From the NCBI GenBank assembly GCA_025094145.1, contig JALLLS010000002.1, positions 1,054,001 through 1,118,000 of the forward strand: 64,000 nt of DNA, written 5' to 3'. Below are positions 12,300 to 23,500 of this stretch, piece after piece (positions within the stretch are counted from its first letter, which is position 1; the number at the start of each line of letters is the position of its first letter). A model generated the notes under the pieces. The model did no database searches. It had not been told where the DNA came from and saw nothing but the letters and a program-made list of their open reading frames with translations. The translations under genes and the position numbers were made by a program. This DNA comes from Spinellus fusiger. Lineage: Eukaryota > Mucoromycota > Mucoromycetes > Mucorales > Phycomycetaceae.

Positions 12300-13160
12300 A
12301 GTAGAGGAAAGGAAAGGAGAGTTGTGGAAGTGGCTGGCCCAGTAGCTGTGCCAAATTGCCTGGAGAACTGCACCAAAGACCTGACTGCTAGTCAGAAGTC
12401 CGTTGGGAGGGAGGGAGAAGGAGTGTAAGTGGTTGATAATGAATGCTGGAGAAGTGTAAATGTTGAGCCAATGTATGGCAAAACAGACATCCAGGCAGGC
12501 CATACCCTTGGAAAAGTCACCAAGAAATGATCGGGACTGTGGCGAGGGTGGGAGCATAGGCGGCATGAGGATGACAGGACAATGGTGGACATAATGTGGT
12601 GAAAGAGTAACGAGGAGGACAGTTTACCATGCAACAGGCATAACCAGACATTCCTTGCCACATGTAACATAGGTGCCTTCCAAAAGGCTTTCCACTTGTT
12701 AAGTGAAAGCGAGGCAGCAGGAGAAGACTTTGGCATAAGTGGTGGATGCCATAATGAGCATGTTGAAGAAGGATGTTGTAAGAGAGGAAGAAATGTCCAC
12801 AGAATCAGTTTATGATGACTGTGGATTCATATGAGACAGGCATGGTAAAAGAATGGAGGGTAGATGATATGGTGGTTATCCACATTACGGAAGAGATGAG
12901 AGAGGAGGCAAGAACGTATAGGACGATCTGTCCAAGGACGACGTTATAAGAGTTGGGTGGGGAAGTCATTGTAGTAAGCATTGGCAACTGTAAGGCTTTT
13001 GAGGCCTGGCCTAGCTGGAGTAGGGTCGGTGGTAGAGGATATCCATATGGATGACAAAGGAAGGCGAAGACATGTAGCAGGAGACAAGTCACTGCACAAT
13101 TGTGGTAGGGGAAGATGGTCAAAAGCCGAGAAAATAATATTAAAGTCAAACCCCATTGTA
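12300..13160 (-). mobile_element. LINE retrotransposon 3' fragment (zf-RVT region), degenerate
   Basis: On the minus strand the translation carries the C-terminal zinc-binding module of non-LTR reverse transcriptases (zf-RVT type). FWKAPMLHVARNVWLCLLHG is followed by a Cys-x2-Cys-containing stretch (SSSCRLCSHP) and a His/Phe region (DHFLVT), then a Trp-containing tail. The upstream piece (13150-12810) contains PTPARPGLKSLTVANAYYND, typical of the linker between reverse transcriptase and this module. Frameshifts and stops separate the pieces and no reverse transcriptase core remains, so it is a dead 5'-truncated copy. A LINE endonuclease start at 63.26 kb belongs to the same broad class. Confidence 0.75.
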
Positions 13161-13329
13161 TTTAATACTTGCCTAATATTTAATATATAAAAAACTCTTT
13201 CTTTTGCATAAAACTCTTATTCTTTCCAAATATTATTAAACCAACACCAAATGTAAGATAAATATTCATAAACTCATATCCATGAAGAATGGGATAAGGC
13301 GAAAGATGGAGGATGATGTAGTATATAAC

Positions 13330-14001
13330 ACCTGTTGAAAGCAGGATTAAAATTGGCTGTGATTGTGAGTGTGATTGAGATGAAAAAGCCTATAGTTCAA
13401 AATATCATCAGAAACATCAATAAACATGGGTCACTACTTTGTTTAAAGGGTCGTAGAAACCCCCAAAACAGTGAATGAAAGGAGCCCTAGACACCTGGAA
13501 TATGTTATTAGAAAGGGTCCATTTGCCCCATACAATCAGTTGAAATTGAAAATTAGACATGTTGAAGTTTGAGGCGGATGTATGTAGAAACACTATTATC
13601 AACTACTACCATCAGTCAGGGTTTGGATCTTCTTCTATAGACCACACGCCATCCTTAACTGAGAAAACACAAGGAGAAATGGCTTGACTGTGCAAATAGG
13701 ATAGCTGTCATACTAGGGACTATGCCAGACAGCGGAAAGAGATGCATCAAATTAAGAGCTTTGATTACTGGCCTATACAATTCCCTGACTCGAACTCAAT
13801 TGAACATGTCTGGTGGGCCTTGGAAAGATGAACTGAAAAAGGAAGGGCATCTATTATCAATGTTGAATATTTGAAGGCTCTACTTACAGAGGAGTGGGTG
13901 AGAGAGTTGGTGTTGAACTTGCACAACAATAAATTCAAAGTATGACGGATAAATACCAGATAGTCATTGATGCCAGAGGAGGCCCAACAAAATACTAACT
14001 G
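13330..14001 (+). mobile_element. Tc1/mariner-type transposon relic with TA-flanked CAGTTAG end
   Basis: Fragments of a Tc1-like transposase are readable in shifting frames: LAVIVSVIEMKKPIVQNII at the start, a helix-turn-helix/linker in the middle, and near the end a block corresponding to DSN(S)-EHVWWALE. Multiple stops and frameshifts show it is dead. The sequence ends ...GGCCCAACAAAATACTAACTG followed by TA, as expected for a Tc1/mariner terminus at a TA target. It is clearly homologous to the copy at 61.26-61.75 kb, where long DNA stretches align with substitutions. Confidence 0.8.
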
Positions 14002-14229
14002 TATTATTATTATTATTTTATTTTCGATGATTAAATATGTTGGTCTTTGGTATGCTTAAGTTTAAGGCTCTTATACCAAACGTAGAGTGGTTTATTTAAT
14101 GTTGAACATATCCTATCTATTTTGTTCTAAAATCTATCTTCAAAAGTATTAAACTCAATTGGATGTGATTGTAAATAAAAAGAAAATTACGTTTAAAAGG
14201 GGTGATTACTTTCTTTGAATCATTTTAGT

Positions 14230-15647
14230 TTACAGTGCCTTATAGCGGTGAATTACACCAGTAGGGAATGCATAGTCTTCCATGGATTTGCTTTTCATTT
14301 GAATGCTGTAGCCTATAAACAAGGATAAGATACTCTATTTCCACTGTAGTGTAGTGCATTGGACTTACCACTTCCTAAAGGAGCAACATAACGTCCATTC
14401 TTTATGACAACAGGCTCTACAAAGTGTTCATGCAGATGATCTACATATTCAAGCACACGTCCTTGTGTAGTAGCAGATACACATATATAATCAATCAATG
14501 ACAAGTGCTGAACATATTCACAAAGGCCTACACCACCCGCATGTGGACATACAGGCACATTGAACTTTCTTGCCATCAGCAGAATAGCCAGCACCTCGTT
14601 TACACCACCTACACGACAGGCATCAATCTGACAGAAATCAATGGCATTCGCTTGGAATAGCTGCTTAAAAATGACTCTGTTCTGAATATGTTCTCCTGTA
14701 GCCACACCTGTGCGTGGATAAAGTGCTTTACGAATAGCAGCATGACCCAAAACATCATCAGGAGAAGTGGGCTCTTCAATAAACAAAGGCTTAAAGGGTA
14801 GCAAATCCTCCATCCACTCAATTGCTTCCTGAACATCCCAGACTTGGTTGGCGTCCATCATCAACACACCTTCTTCTCCAATTTCAGAGCGGATTAAAGC
14901 AGCACGACGAATATCCATCTGCTTATCACTTCCCACCTTTTGCTTAAAGTGTGTGAATCCTTTTTCCTTTGCTTCTCTGCACAGTGCCTTGACCTTTTCG
15001 TCACTGTAACCTGTACTTTCTATTTTAGTCCCAGTCTTCCCTATCTACTGTTTTAGTTTACCCAGCCATCCAGCAGATGTTGTGTAAGCGGGATATCCTT
15101 GTTCTCTCATCTCTGTCTCACGTATTGCCTTTGTAGATGCATTCTCCCGCAAAATAGACAAAGCCTCTTGCTCTGTCAAGGCATCTGTAATGTATCTGAA
15201 ATCAATCAAACTGACAAATTGCTCGGGAGTAAGGTCCACCACCAGTTTCCATACAGGCTTCTGCTCAGCTTTGGCCCATAAGTCCCACAGAGCATTAATG
15301 ACAGCACCTGTGGCTAAATGTATAGCACCCTTTTCAGGACCAATCCAGCGTAATTGTGAATCACTTGTACACATGCGGTGAGTGGTATACATGTCTGTTA
15401 CTAGTGCCTTGAGGCTCTTGTTGATGAATTTACTGGCAAGGGCTTCAATGGCAGTGCAGCACACTTCATTTCCCCGTCCCAGTGTAAATGTCATTCCGTG
15501 TCCTTCAAGACGTGTGTTTGTATAGAACACGACATAGGCTGCAGAATAGTCAGGATCTTTGTTCATAGCATCTGAACCATCCAAGTGCTCGGAAGTAGGA
15601 AACCGAATATCATGTACTTGGTAACGAGTAATCACAATATTCTCCAT
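14230..15647 (-). CDS. Enolase-superfamily dehydratase, ENOSF1/L-fuconate dehydratase-like
   Basis: Mandelate-racemase-group enzyme closest in pattern to eukaryotic ENOSF1 and bacterial L-fuconate dehydratase, which dehydrates acid sugars. Its substrate in this organism is inferred only. Three exons join in phase on the minus strand: 15647-15062, 15010-14369, 14312-14230, giving about 436 residues, close to the usual length. Visible active-site elements are the Lys-x-Lys motif in HFKQKVG, the metal ligands in MMDANQVW, FIEEPTS and ATGEHIQNR, the Asp of QIDACRVGG and the catalytic His in CPHAGG. The C-terminus GYSIQMKSKSMEDYAFPTG comes from a small third exon; without it the frame would end in a spurious tail. 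I chose the second ATG (MENIV) because the upstream in-frame MFFLYCFFFLF is just a translated CT-rich promoter tract. Confidence 0.92.
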
Positions 15648-15764
15648 TATAAATAAGAAAAAGAAACAATAAAGAAAAAACACCTCTACACACTATAAAT
15701 ATCAAACCAATATTTAAGATAAGCACTTCTGACTTTCATCTAATGTCACCCAACACAACCACTT

Positions 15765-16240
15765 TATTAGATGGCATTCTTTTGCTCCTCCATCTACTGA
15801 AGATCATAACGAGCTTCGAATTTGGTTTGATCTATCACATCATCCATACTCTCAAGGGCTCTAAGAAGCTAGTTTATATATTCAAGGGCTTTCTGTTCAG
15901 TTTCTCCGTGAGTATTGCAGCCAGGATACTGTCTTGATAATCTCTCAGGGTGCTCACACACACTAAGTATCACACACAAAAGATCAATGTGAGTCCTATT
16001 TGGCCTATGCCTTGGCAGAGATAGGAGTCATCCCTCGGAAACCGATTCTCTTGAGTGGCAGGACAGTCTACCCATGTAAGGGTGGGTAGTTGTGCCTGTG
16101 GGCCTTTTGTGATGGTGCTCTGGAGAATAGTCTTTCTTACTGCCTGAACATACTCAACAAGGTCCTGTAGTCGGAACCAGTACAGTTGAGAAACAATACA
16201 AGTGCGTGTGTCCCAACAGCTGTACATTGAAATAAGAACA
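15765..16240 (-). pseudogene. Coding-like minus-strand fragments, unassigned
   Basis: Between the nSMase 3' exon and the ENOSF1-like gene the minus strand reads as protein-like pieces. One is around 16170-15970 (LQDLVEYVQAVRKTILQSTI and onward). Another is around 15925-15765 (HGETEQKALEYIN, then LLRALESMDDVIDQTKFEA). It ends in TAATAAAG, which would serve as a poly(A) signal. The pieces are in different frames and contain stops, so this is either a small multi-exon gene whose exons I could not phase or a relic. No family is recognised. Confidence 0.3.
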
Positions 16241-16285
16241 AGAGGATGTAGGTAGACAGATCAACAGACAAAAATAAATACTTTA

Positions 16286-18137
16286 TTAAACCAGACTTAG
16301 CACACAACTTAGGCCATAATGATCTAATATTCCATTTATCAGTGAATCTTTCTCTCTCTCTCTCTTTCTTTTTTTCTTTTTTTTCCTTTCTATTTTCCCA
16401 TTCCCCTCCCCTTTCCTTAATATACCAGAGGCTTACCTGATATTTGTGTAAATGGCAACGCTCTCTTTTCTTCATCATTTAGTGCCTTGTTTTCACTGAC
16501 AAGAAATTTCTCTAGCTGAACTGACTTTACTGTCAAAGAGGAATCTCTGCTGTCCCATAACATACGGTCCAGACTCTCCATAGTCATAAGGTCGTTGCTG
16601 TCTGTCAGCACTGTCTCTGCAGGCACATACTCCCCATTCACCTTGATAGTATCTCCCAGTGTAACGACATGGGATTGGTAGTATTGATAAATGATGTCCT
16701 GTAGCGTTAATAGCCAGTCAGGATCAGCATACATTCTCCCAAATCTACTCTCTATGCCATGTCCTTCCAGCACGCTCATCATCATCTTATACTCGTTCTG
16801 CTGTGGTGGGGCTGGCATGGGTGTGTGTTGCGTAGCATCCACATTAAAATCCCCCATAACCAACACAGGTGCTCCTTCTTCTTTAGCAGTTGTGCTCATC
16901 AATTGATGAAGAGCAGCAAATTGCGACATACGTATTCTTCTATCCCCTTGATTACCAGGCTCATACGATGCTTGTGCGTGGGTGGTGTAGACATGAAGAC
17001 GAGTCGACAGATTGAGCTGCACCAGAGCATGAAGGGCTCCCTTGCGTGCTAACCTAAAAAAAAAAAAGTCCCAATTGAACATCTCTTTGTTCTTGTTCTT
17101 GCTCAGTGAAGAAGAGTCACTTACCAGTCACTGTGAGATCCTCGAGGATATTCAATCATGTCCGAAGAAACAATAGGAAACCGAGACAGAAGCAGCAACC
17201 CACCATCCACTGCCACTTCCCAAGGGTAGTGTCTTTCTGACTCTACATGATGATTAAATCCCAGGGCCCGTGCTTCTCTTATCAGTCTGTCTTTTCGTCT
17301 TGTCCCAAATGCAAAGGATTCTTGAAAGGCAATTACATCGTATTTTGGCAGTAGGAACCTCACAATATAATCTAATCGGTCATCTTTGTAGTCTGACCAG
17401 TTATTCTGGATCCCCGGCGGACGCATGAAGATGTTGAGAGTAAGAAAAGAGGCAGTCCCAAAGGCGGTCTTATCGGGGACGACGGGTGGAGGAAGGGTCT
17501 CTGGCGAAAAGAAGAGGGTGCAAAAGAGTAAGGAAGAGAACAAGAATAAGAAGCAGAAGGACACACATAGAAGGAGTGTTCTAATACGTGCGAGGGGTCT
17601 GGGCAGTATCAGCCGTTCAGGAAAGAGTTGGTAGATGCGGTCATAGAGACAAGGACCTAGGCGAGAGGAGACAATAGAGTCTGTGGAGGTGATGGAGGGG
17701 GCGTCGGAACGGAATGAACGAAATGAGCGGTGAGTAGGGAGAGTAGGAAGATAGATAGCCTGATGAGTAGCAAACCTAGGTATCTTCCGCAGCCAGTTGT
17801 AGATACGCCCGCTGATAGAGTTGGCTTGTGGATAAAGTTCGTAGGGTGGAGGAGATGACTGTGTGCTCACAACACTCTCCTGTGAATAGGACCTCGAGTG
17901 ACCTGTGGACGGTGTTATGGGTGCTGGTATTCTTATGGGTATATACAGAGAAAGTGGCTGCTGTGGCTGTGGCTGTGGCTGTGGCTGTGGCTCTGGCTGT
18001 GGTTCTGGCTCTGGCTCTGGCTCTGGCTGTGGCTGTGGCTGTGGCTCTATTAGCAGTCGATGCGTCTCTTCTGTGGCGGTGGACTGTGAAGGATTGCTAT
18101 TGTAGGCGTCGTTTGCAAGGGAAGCAGATGAAAGCAT
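16286..18137 (-). CDS. Neutral sphingomyelinase-like phosphodiesterase (nSMase/SMPD3 type)
   Basis: Membrane-anchored member of the endonuclease/exonuclease/phosphatase (DNase I) fold, predicted to hydrolyse sphingomyelin-type lipids to ceramide. Exons: 18137-17125, 17053-16437 and a 38-nt final exon 16323-16286, about 555 residues. The catalytic set is visible: TLNIFMRPPG (Asn), FQESF (Glu), GDFNVDA (Asp/Asn), TDSNDL...LDRMLW, and SDHYG (Asp-His). The last motif exists only if the third exon is spliced in; otherwise the frame would end prematurely after TQIS. Before the catalytic domain come a Gln-Pro/Glu-Pro repeat (about residues 30-60), a Ser-rich region and one transmembrane helix (about 187-212). 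An in-frame ATG at 18182 exists, but it lies about 10 nt after an AATAAA belonging to the upstream gene, and the added residues are a translated CT tract. Confidence 0.88.
17945..18050. repeat. Coding hexanucleotide repeat (Gln-Pro / Glu-Pro array of nSMase)
   Basis: Plus-strand GGCTGT/GGCTCT hexamers are tandemly repeated. On the coding strand they encode alternating Gln-Pro and Glu-Pro. Confidence 0.9.
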
Positions 18138-18239
18138 AGTTATGGGGAGGAGGGAAAGAACAAAAAGAATGTCTGTCCACATTCAAGCTTTATTGTAGGT
18201 CCGACTAAGTTACGTCAATGCGCGATAAGCACGTGCCCA

Positions 18240-18758
18240 CTAGCTGTGTACAAGAAGACTCTGAAGACCCACCAAGGCTGTGTGGTCTTCATGAAGAAGC
18301 AGGCCAAGAATAAACACGTGAATTGTTATTTCTCCCATCAAATACACTTGGCAGTTGTCGCCCAAGAGTGACTTGCATTGAGACTGGAGGGCCTGAAGTT
18401 GTTCAGACTGTCCGTAGCTGTCTGTGGCAATAACAGTAGAGAAAAAGGCATCAAGGGACTTTGTTTTGCAGGGTGTGTTAAAGGGAACAAGGCCAAGGTC
18501 AACAAGGTCCTGTGCTGTGGGAAGTTCCTTTTTGTTCCATGCTATATTTACAGCCTCAAATTCAGCGTCTGTTTCCGAGGCAAGAACAAGATGCTGAGAA
18601 GCCTGCTTGAGTGTCTGCTGGGCACTTGTGGCTGTCTTGAACGTAGCCTCAGCCGCCTTTGTGTCTCTGCGCTCCACCACCTCAGTGCTCTGATTAGGTG
18701 GTGGGTTGATAATAGGATTGTTCAATAAAGCTAAATAGCTTTCGTCTGTACTGCTCAT
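18240..18758 (-). CDS. NuiA-like (nuclease A inhibitor family) protein
   Basis: Intronless, 172 residues. The C-terminal two thirds follow the pattern of the NuiA family, known from cyanobacteria as an inhibitor of the secreted DNA/RNA nuclease NucA. The elements are LKQASQHLVLASETDAEFEA, an SLDAFFSTV segment, then QVYLMGEITIHVFILGLLLH and VGLQSLLVHS. The N-terminal about 45 residues are Asn/Pro/Ala-rich and not recognised. Start MSSTDES is chosen. An upstream in-frame ATG at 18854 would add only a Phe/Cys/His-rich translation of the CT-rich promoter. The gene lies 113 bp after RPS9 and about 100 bp before the nSMase start, all on one strand. The assignment is from remembered family pattern, not a search. 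Whether it binds any nuclease is unknown. Confidence 0.6.
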   Translation of the reverse strand: MSSTDESYLALLNNPIINPPPNQSTEVVERRDTKAAEATFKTATSAQQTLKQASQHLVLASETDAEFEAVNIAWNKKELPTAQDLVDLGLVPFNTPCKTKSLDAFFSTVIATDSYGQSEQLQALQSQCKSLLGDNCQVYLMGEITIHVFILGLLLHEDHTALVGLQSLLVHS

Positions 18759-18871
18759 TAGGGGGGAAAGGTGATGGAGAAAAGAAAAGAAGCAAAAGCA
18801 AAGTACACGTTTGTTATGATGTGACTGGCATCCCAGTTGAAATGAACTAAACACAAGCTTTTTTATTGAGT

Positions 18872-19444
18872 TTACTCTTCGTCTTCCTCAGCATCACCAC
18901 CGTTACCAGAGGCAGCTCTCTTTCTCTTGACACGACCAGCACGGCCACCACCATAGGGAGAGGTCAAGGCAAAGTCAATGTGCTTCTGGGAGTCCAGACG
19001 GACAATGAAGGAGGGCACGTTGACAATCTGCTTGCCAACACGGATGTGGCGCTGACGGATAAGGACACGGGCCTGGTGAATGGACTTGGCAAGACCGAGC
19101 TTGAAGACCTGAGTCTGGAGACGACGCTCCATAAAGTCCTCAATCTTGAGACCCAAGACGTAATCGAGCTTCATGCGGGTCTCATCGAGCACACCGATAC
19201 GGACAAGACGACGAATCAAGGCGTTACCTTCGAACAGACGCTTGGGGTCCTTCTCATCAAGAGTCAACAGCTCACGAGCAGCACGACGAATCTTAGAGAG
19301 GGTCAATCCTACACGCCACACTTCCTTCTTGTTCTTGAGACCGTATTCACCGACCAACTTCAATTCTTGGTCGAGACGGGCGGACTCGAAGGGTCTCTTG
19401 GGGACCTTGTAGGTCTTGCTGTAGGTTCTAGAAGCACCGGTCAT
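18872..19444 (-). CDS. RPS9: 40S ribosomal protein S9 (uS4)
   Basis: Intronless 190-residue protein, the normal eukaryotic uS4 length. It is an early-binding small-subunit protein important for decoding accuracy. The sequence follows the family throughout: N-terminal [28 protein letters not shown], the S4 RNA-binding domain with [20 protein letters not shown] and [20 protein letters not shown], and a basic/acidic tail [11 protein letters not shown]...EEDEE. An AATAAA lies just after the stop. The open frames on the opposite strand are shadows of this well-conserved gene. Confidence 0.97.
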   Translation of the reverse strand: MTGASRTYSKTYKVPKRPFESARLDQELKLVGEYGLKNKKEVWRVGLTLSKIRRAARELLTLDEKDPKRLFEGNALIRRLVRIGVLDETRMKLDYVLGLKIEDFMERRLQTQVFKLGLAKSIHQARVLIRQRHIRVGKQIVNVPSFIVRLDSQKHIDFALTSPYGGGRAGRVKRKRAASGNGGDAEEDEE

Positions 19445-19681
19445 ATTTGTTAACCAGGAAGAAAAGAAAGAACTAACTCTAGGCGGTGTCTCGATCTTCT
19501 TTAAGAAAAATTTTTGGTAGAAATAATAAGGACGACTCTTGTGACATTCGATTTATGTCCAATCAGAAAGAGCGCTCTCTTCTTCCTCATGTTGGTGTAA
19601 GCTAGCCCTCCTGTCAGAAAGAAAAAGGTGTTCAATGTTTATTTTACATAGATAATAGCCACTATAGAAAAAAAATTCTAT

Positions 19682-20524
19682 TTATTCACTCTGAAGTGTT
19701 CTCAGAAGATACTCTGCTCTTTGTCCAATGTCTTCTGAATCAATGGATTGCTTAAACGCTCCTTCGTAATTAAGATAAAATGACGATCGAAAGATAGAAT
19801 TGGGTCGCTGTTCTTTGGTATGCTTTTGTTGTTGACTCTTTTGACGTCTTCGAGTGTGATAATCTAGACCACCGGATCTCAACTTTTGTAGCAAATTATC
19901 CATGACTTTGCGATCATCTTCCATGTCTAATAAGAAATAATAATTAGTATGTTCCTCACAGAATAATGATACTAATGATAATAAAGGCTTCATTAGCATT
20001 ACCGTCAAAGTACAAATCCTTAGTTCCTTCTTTATAGGTCTTATTCTTTAACCTTTTTCTGACTTCTGGATTATTCCCATTCTCCCAACATTTGGCCTTT
20101 GTCTGGTTCTCTTCTACTGTGACAGCCTCCTACAACTTATTGTGTAAGTAGGAACAAAACTAAACCATCAAGGGATATTTTATACCTTCCAACTGTTGAG
20201 AAATGATGCAAATATATTAAAGAAGTTCTCTGGACGCATGTCTTTATCATTTTCACCATAGTAGGCCATAGCTTCTTTCCATGAGGTGTTCATGCACAAA
20301 TAAGCCTCTTGCAAATGCCCCACATGAGGTAATGCAATATCATAATGTTCTCTCATGATATCTGTAAACTTATCATGTTGTAGCAGATGCATCCCTGCCC
20401 AATGTTCTTCGAGCTCTTGATAGAGGTCTTTTAATCCTTGGCATAAGTCTTTATGCTGCTGCATAAGATCTTGTGCACTTTCAAGCACTAATCCATCATG
20501 GTATTAACTCCCAAAGAGAAACAC

Positions 20525-20562
<38 letters not shown>

Positions 20563-23500
20563 GAGTGGACTTACCATGTGCTGCCTGTCTTGTGTTTTTT
20601 ATATCATCAACAAAGTCTAAAAGATGGGGAAATTGCTGTCGAACCACACCAACAAGTATATGCAAAAGACTCAAACCAGATGTTTTGGATACTTTGGTAT
20701 CTACTAACTAATCAATACAATGAGAAAAGAATAAGAGCAAGTTGTAGTGTTTAGAAAAGGAGATATAAAGTAAAAGTAGTTACTTTGCTGAGGCTTTCAA
20801 TCTTCACACCAAAAGCTCCTCCTTGAAAACTCAGGGCATTCATGTAATTTCCTACAATCAGTATAATCTGCCATCCCATAGACAATCAGGTTAGATGATA
20901 ATAAACCTTATGCTTAATCAATGGAGTATTGTTGTACACATTACATGAAGAAGCTCTTTCATACTTTTGGAACATCTTAAAGAATCTGATACATTTGTTA
21001 TTAGCTTCATGCTCTATTATTATTATTATTAGGAAATGAGTATTCACTTGTTTTATATTAAAGGTTATTGTAAATTACCTGCATTAAATGTTCATAGCGC
21101 TCCCAAAATTGTACTTTGAGAAGCATAAAGCGTACTCTATTTTCAAAACGGTACATTCTTAGCATGGTAATAATAAATCTTTCTGGAATGTCGAGGACAT
21201 TGCATTCTTCTTCGGATTTCTTCATGTAAGTCTCTATGGCTTTTAAATCATCACTTTTGTTAGGCAGACAGGCTATCAAGTTTCCTAAAAATCTCTCTGT
21301 ACATAAAGCCTGATCAAAAGTAAGGATGCCTTGGTAAACATGCTGAAATGAAGGAATATGCTTTATCTTTGAAAGAATGGCAATATCTATTAAAGAAAAA
21401 GAAGAAGAGAAGATAGAATGTGGGTTGAAATCAATATACAAAACGCTCGACCTAGAATGTACTTTATTCTATAGGTCAAGGCTCTTACCAATTTTCTGTC
21501 TTTTTTCATAGGATAAAAATTGGGCTTTTTTTGTCTCTTGTTTTTCATTTTTCATTTTTGTCTGCATTTTTTCGGATGTTGTGCTGGCATAGGCAGGAAA
21601 GAGCTGCTCCAATGTATCAAATAAGCCTGTTTGGTGGAGAGCCTTTTCTAGTTTGTCTTCTTCAAAGGAGTCGTCTGCCCATACTGTATTTTGAATTTGA
21701 TGTACCTCGAGCTTTTTCCACTGAAGGTGTTTTAGTTTTATGGTGGGGAGACAAGCTGTTTGTTTTCGAAGAAGGTTTGATGTATCAGGTATACTGGCAA
21801 ATACATTGACTTGATATTTTTATAATATGATAAAAGCAAGAGTTTGGAGAAAAGGTGTCAAAAATAAATATAAAAATCAGATGGGTGTATTCATGTTGGG
21901 TGTGTTCTTGTTCTACCTTTTGAGCATTTTGATTCATCGTTGTTGGCTGTGATTGATATTGAATGGAAATAATTATCAAAGATAGAGTAAGGTTCCTTTT
22001 CTTTTTACAGTTTATTCGTATGATTTTTACTTACAGACGGATAATGTGCAATCTTTTAAACGAGCTTCAATAAAGAGAAAGGTAGGTAAAGTCATTTACA
22101 TATAGCATTGATAAAGATGAAACAGGTACTTACAGGAGCAATTGGTCTCATTGGATAGTGTCTCTAAACAGAGAATCATAATAAAATTAGTATTCTATTA
22201 GATTGTAAATAGTATTATCATTATTTTACTGTAGTTTATAGGTGGCGGTGGTGGTGGCGGTGGAGGAGGAGGAGTTAGCAACGGTGCAGAGAAAGAAGTA
22301 AATGTTGTGGATACTGCATTGTTGTCTTTTGTTAAGTTTTGGTATCTATTTTTCTTTTCATCTAAACCAATAGTATAGTGTTAATCCAAGCAAATGAAAT
22401 AATACTTGTTAATCCATCCATCTATTTATTTATCCATATATTATACCTATTGAGCTATCAAGATTAATTATAGATATCTCTTGGGAAATATGGACTATTA
22501 TATAAAATAAGAAAAGAAATAGATACGTTCTTAAATAAAATCAGACATACGCTTACCCGAGTCATTTATACTTGAATTCTTGGATAAGTCTCTCGAGGGA
22601 TCTGTTGATAGACTATGTTCTTGCAATATTGTTTTTATGTGTTGTATTTGATCGTTTATTTTTAAAATCGGATTCTCTTGTTCCATTTTTGGTCCTAAAG
22701 TGTCCAACACAAATAAATGAGTATACTTGATTTCTTCTTTTATTAAGACTCGTGTGTTTACCATCTGTATGTATACTATCATTTTCTGAATGAACAGGAA
22801 CCTGAGGTGGTTCCAATCGGTTTCTTGGATTATTCTTTTCATCCACAACAGAAAGTAGTTTCTGCTTTATACTAATTAATTCACTTTCTACTATCTGTAA
22901 AATGTTCCCATCAATGTATTTGTGGATGCGTTCTCCAGTAGGTGTGCCAGGAGTCGTGCTAAAATCACTAGAGGACGTCTCACTGGAACTATCTGTTACT
23001 GTCTGTGATATTAATACACTCATAGTATTGAAGTAGTAGGCTCTAATTTGTATATACTTTTTTTTAGTTATGAATTAACACTTCTTTTTCATTTGTCTAT
23101 TTTCTTACTTTGTCGTACTGTCTCCTTTGATTAAGAGCATACTGTAAAGAATAGCTTGTATACTTTCCATGGCCTGTGGAATATCTTTTATGCTCTTCAC
23201 TACATGGTCTAGTAATTCGTAGGGTCCTAACAGATTAGAATGAAGCGATGCCGTATCCCCATGCATTTCCTGCAAGTCATTCTCAAAAGATATTCTGTAG
23301 GTTTCAATTTGAAAAGAGAGAACATGATGCTTTAGGTATTTTATCATTGGAAGAATACTGGTTTGCATTCCAGAAGCATTGAGTTGTTTTCTTATATATA
23401 CTCTTGTGTGTATATCTTTTGGTGTGTTTGTTAGTGCATTGATAAAGATCATATTGGATACCTAAGCAAAATAAATACAGTTGTTTAAGCATGACCTTTT

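Noticed and set aside
17828..18139. Long Gly/Cys- and Ala/Val-rich plus-strand ORFs opposite nSMase
   Set aside because: Antisense translation of the Gln-Pro/Glu-Pro hexanucleotide repeat.
18138..18182. Signal peptide on nSMase from the upstream ATG
   Set aside because: The ATG is about 10 nt after a poly(A) signal and the residues come from a CT tract. The protein has an internal transmembrane helix instead.
18866..19453. 195-codon plus-strand ORF over RPS9
   Set aside because: Shadow of the highly conserved ribosomal protein frame. No motif of its own.
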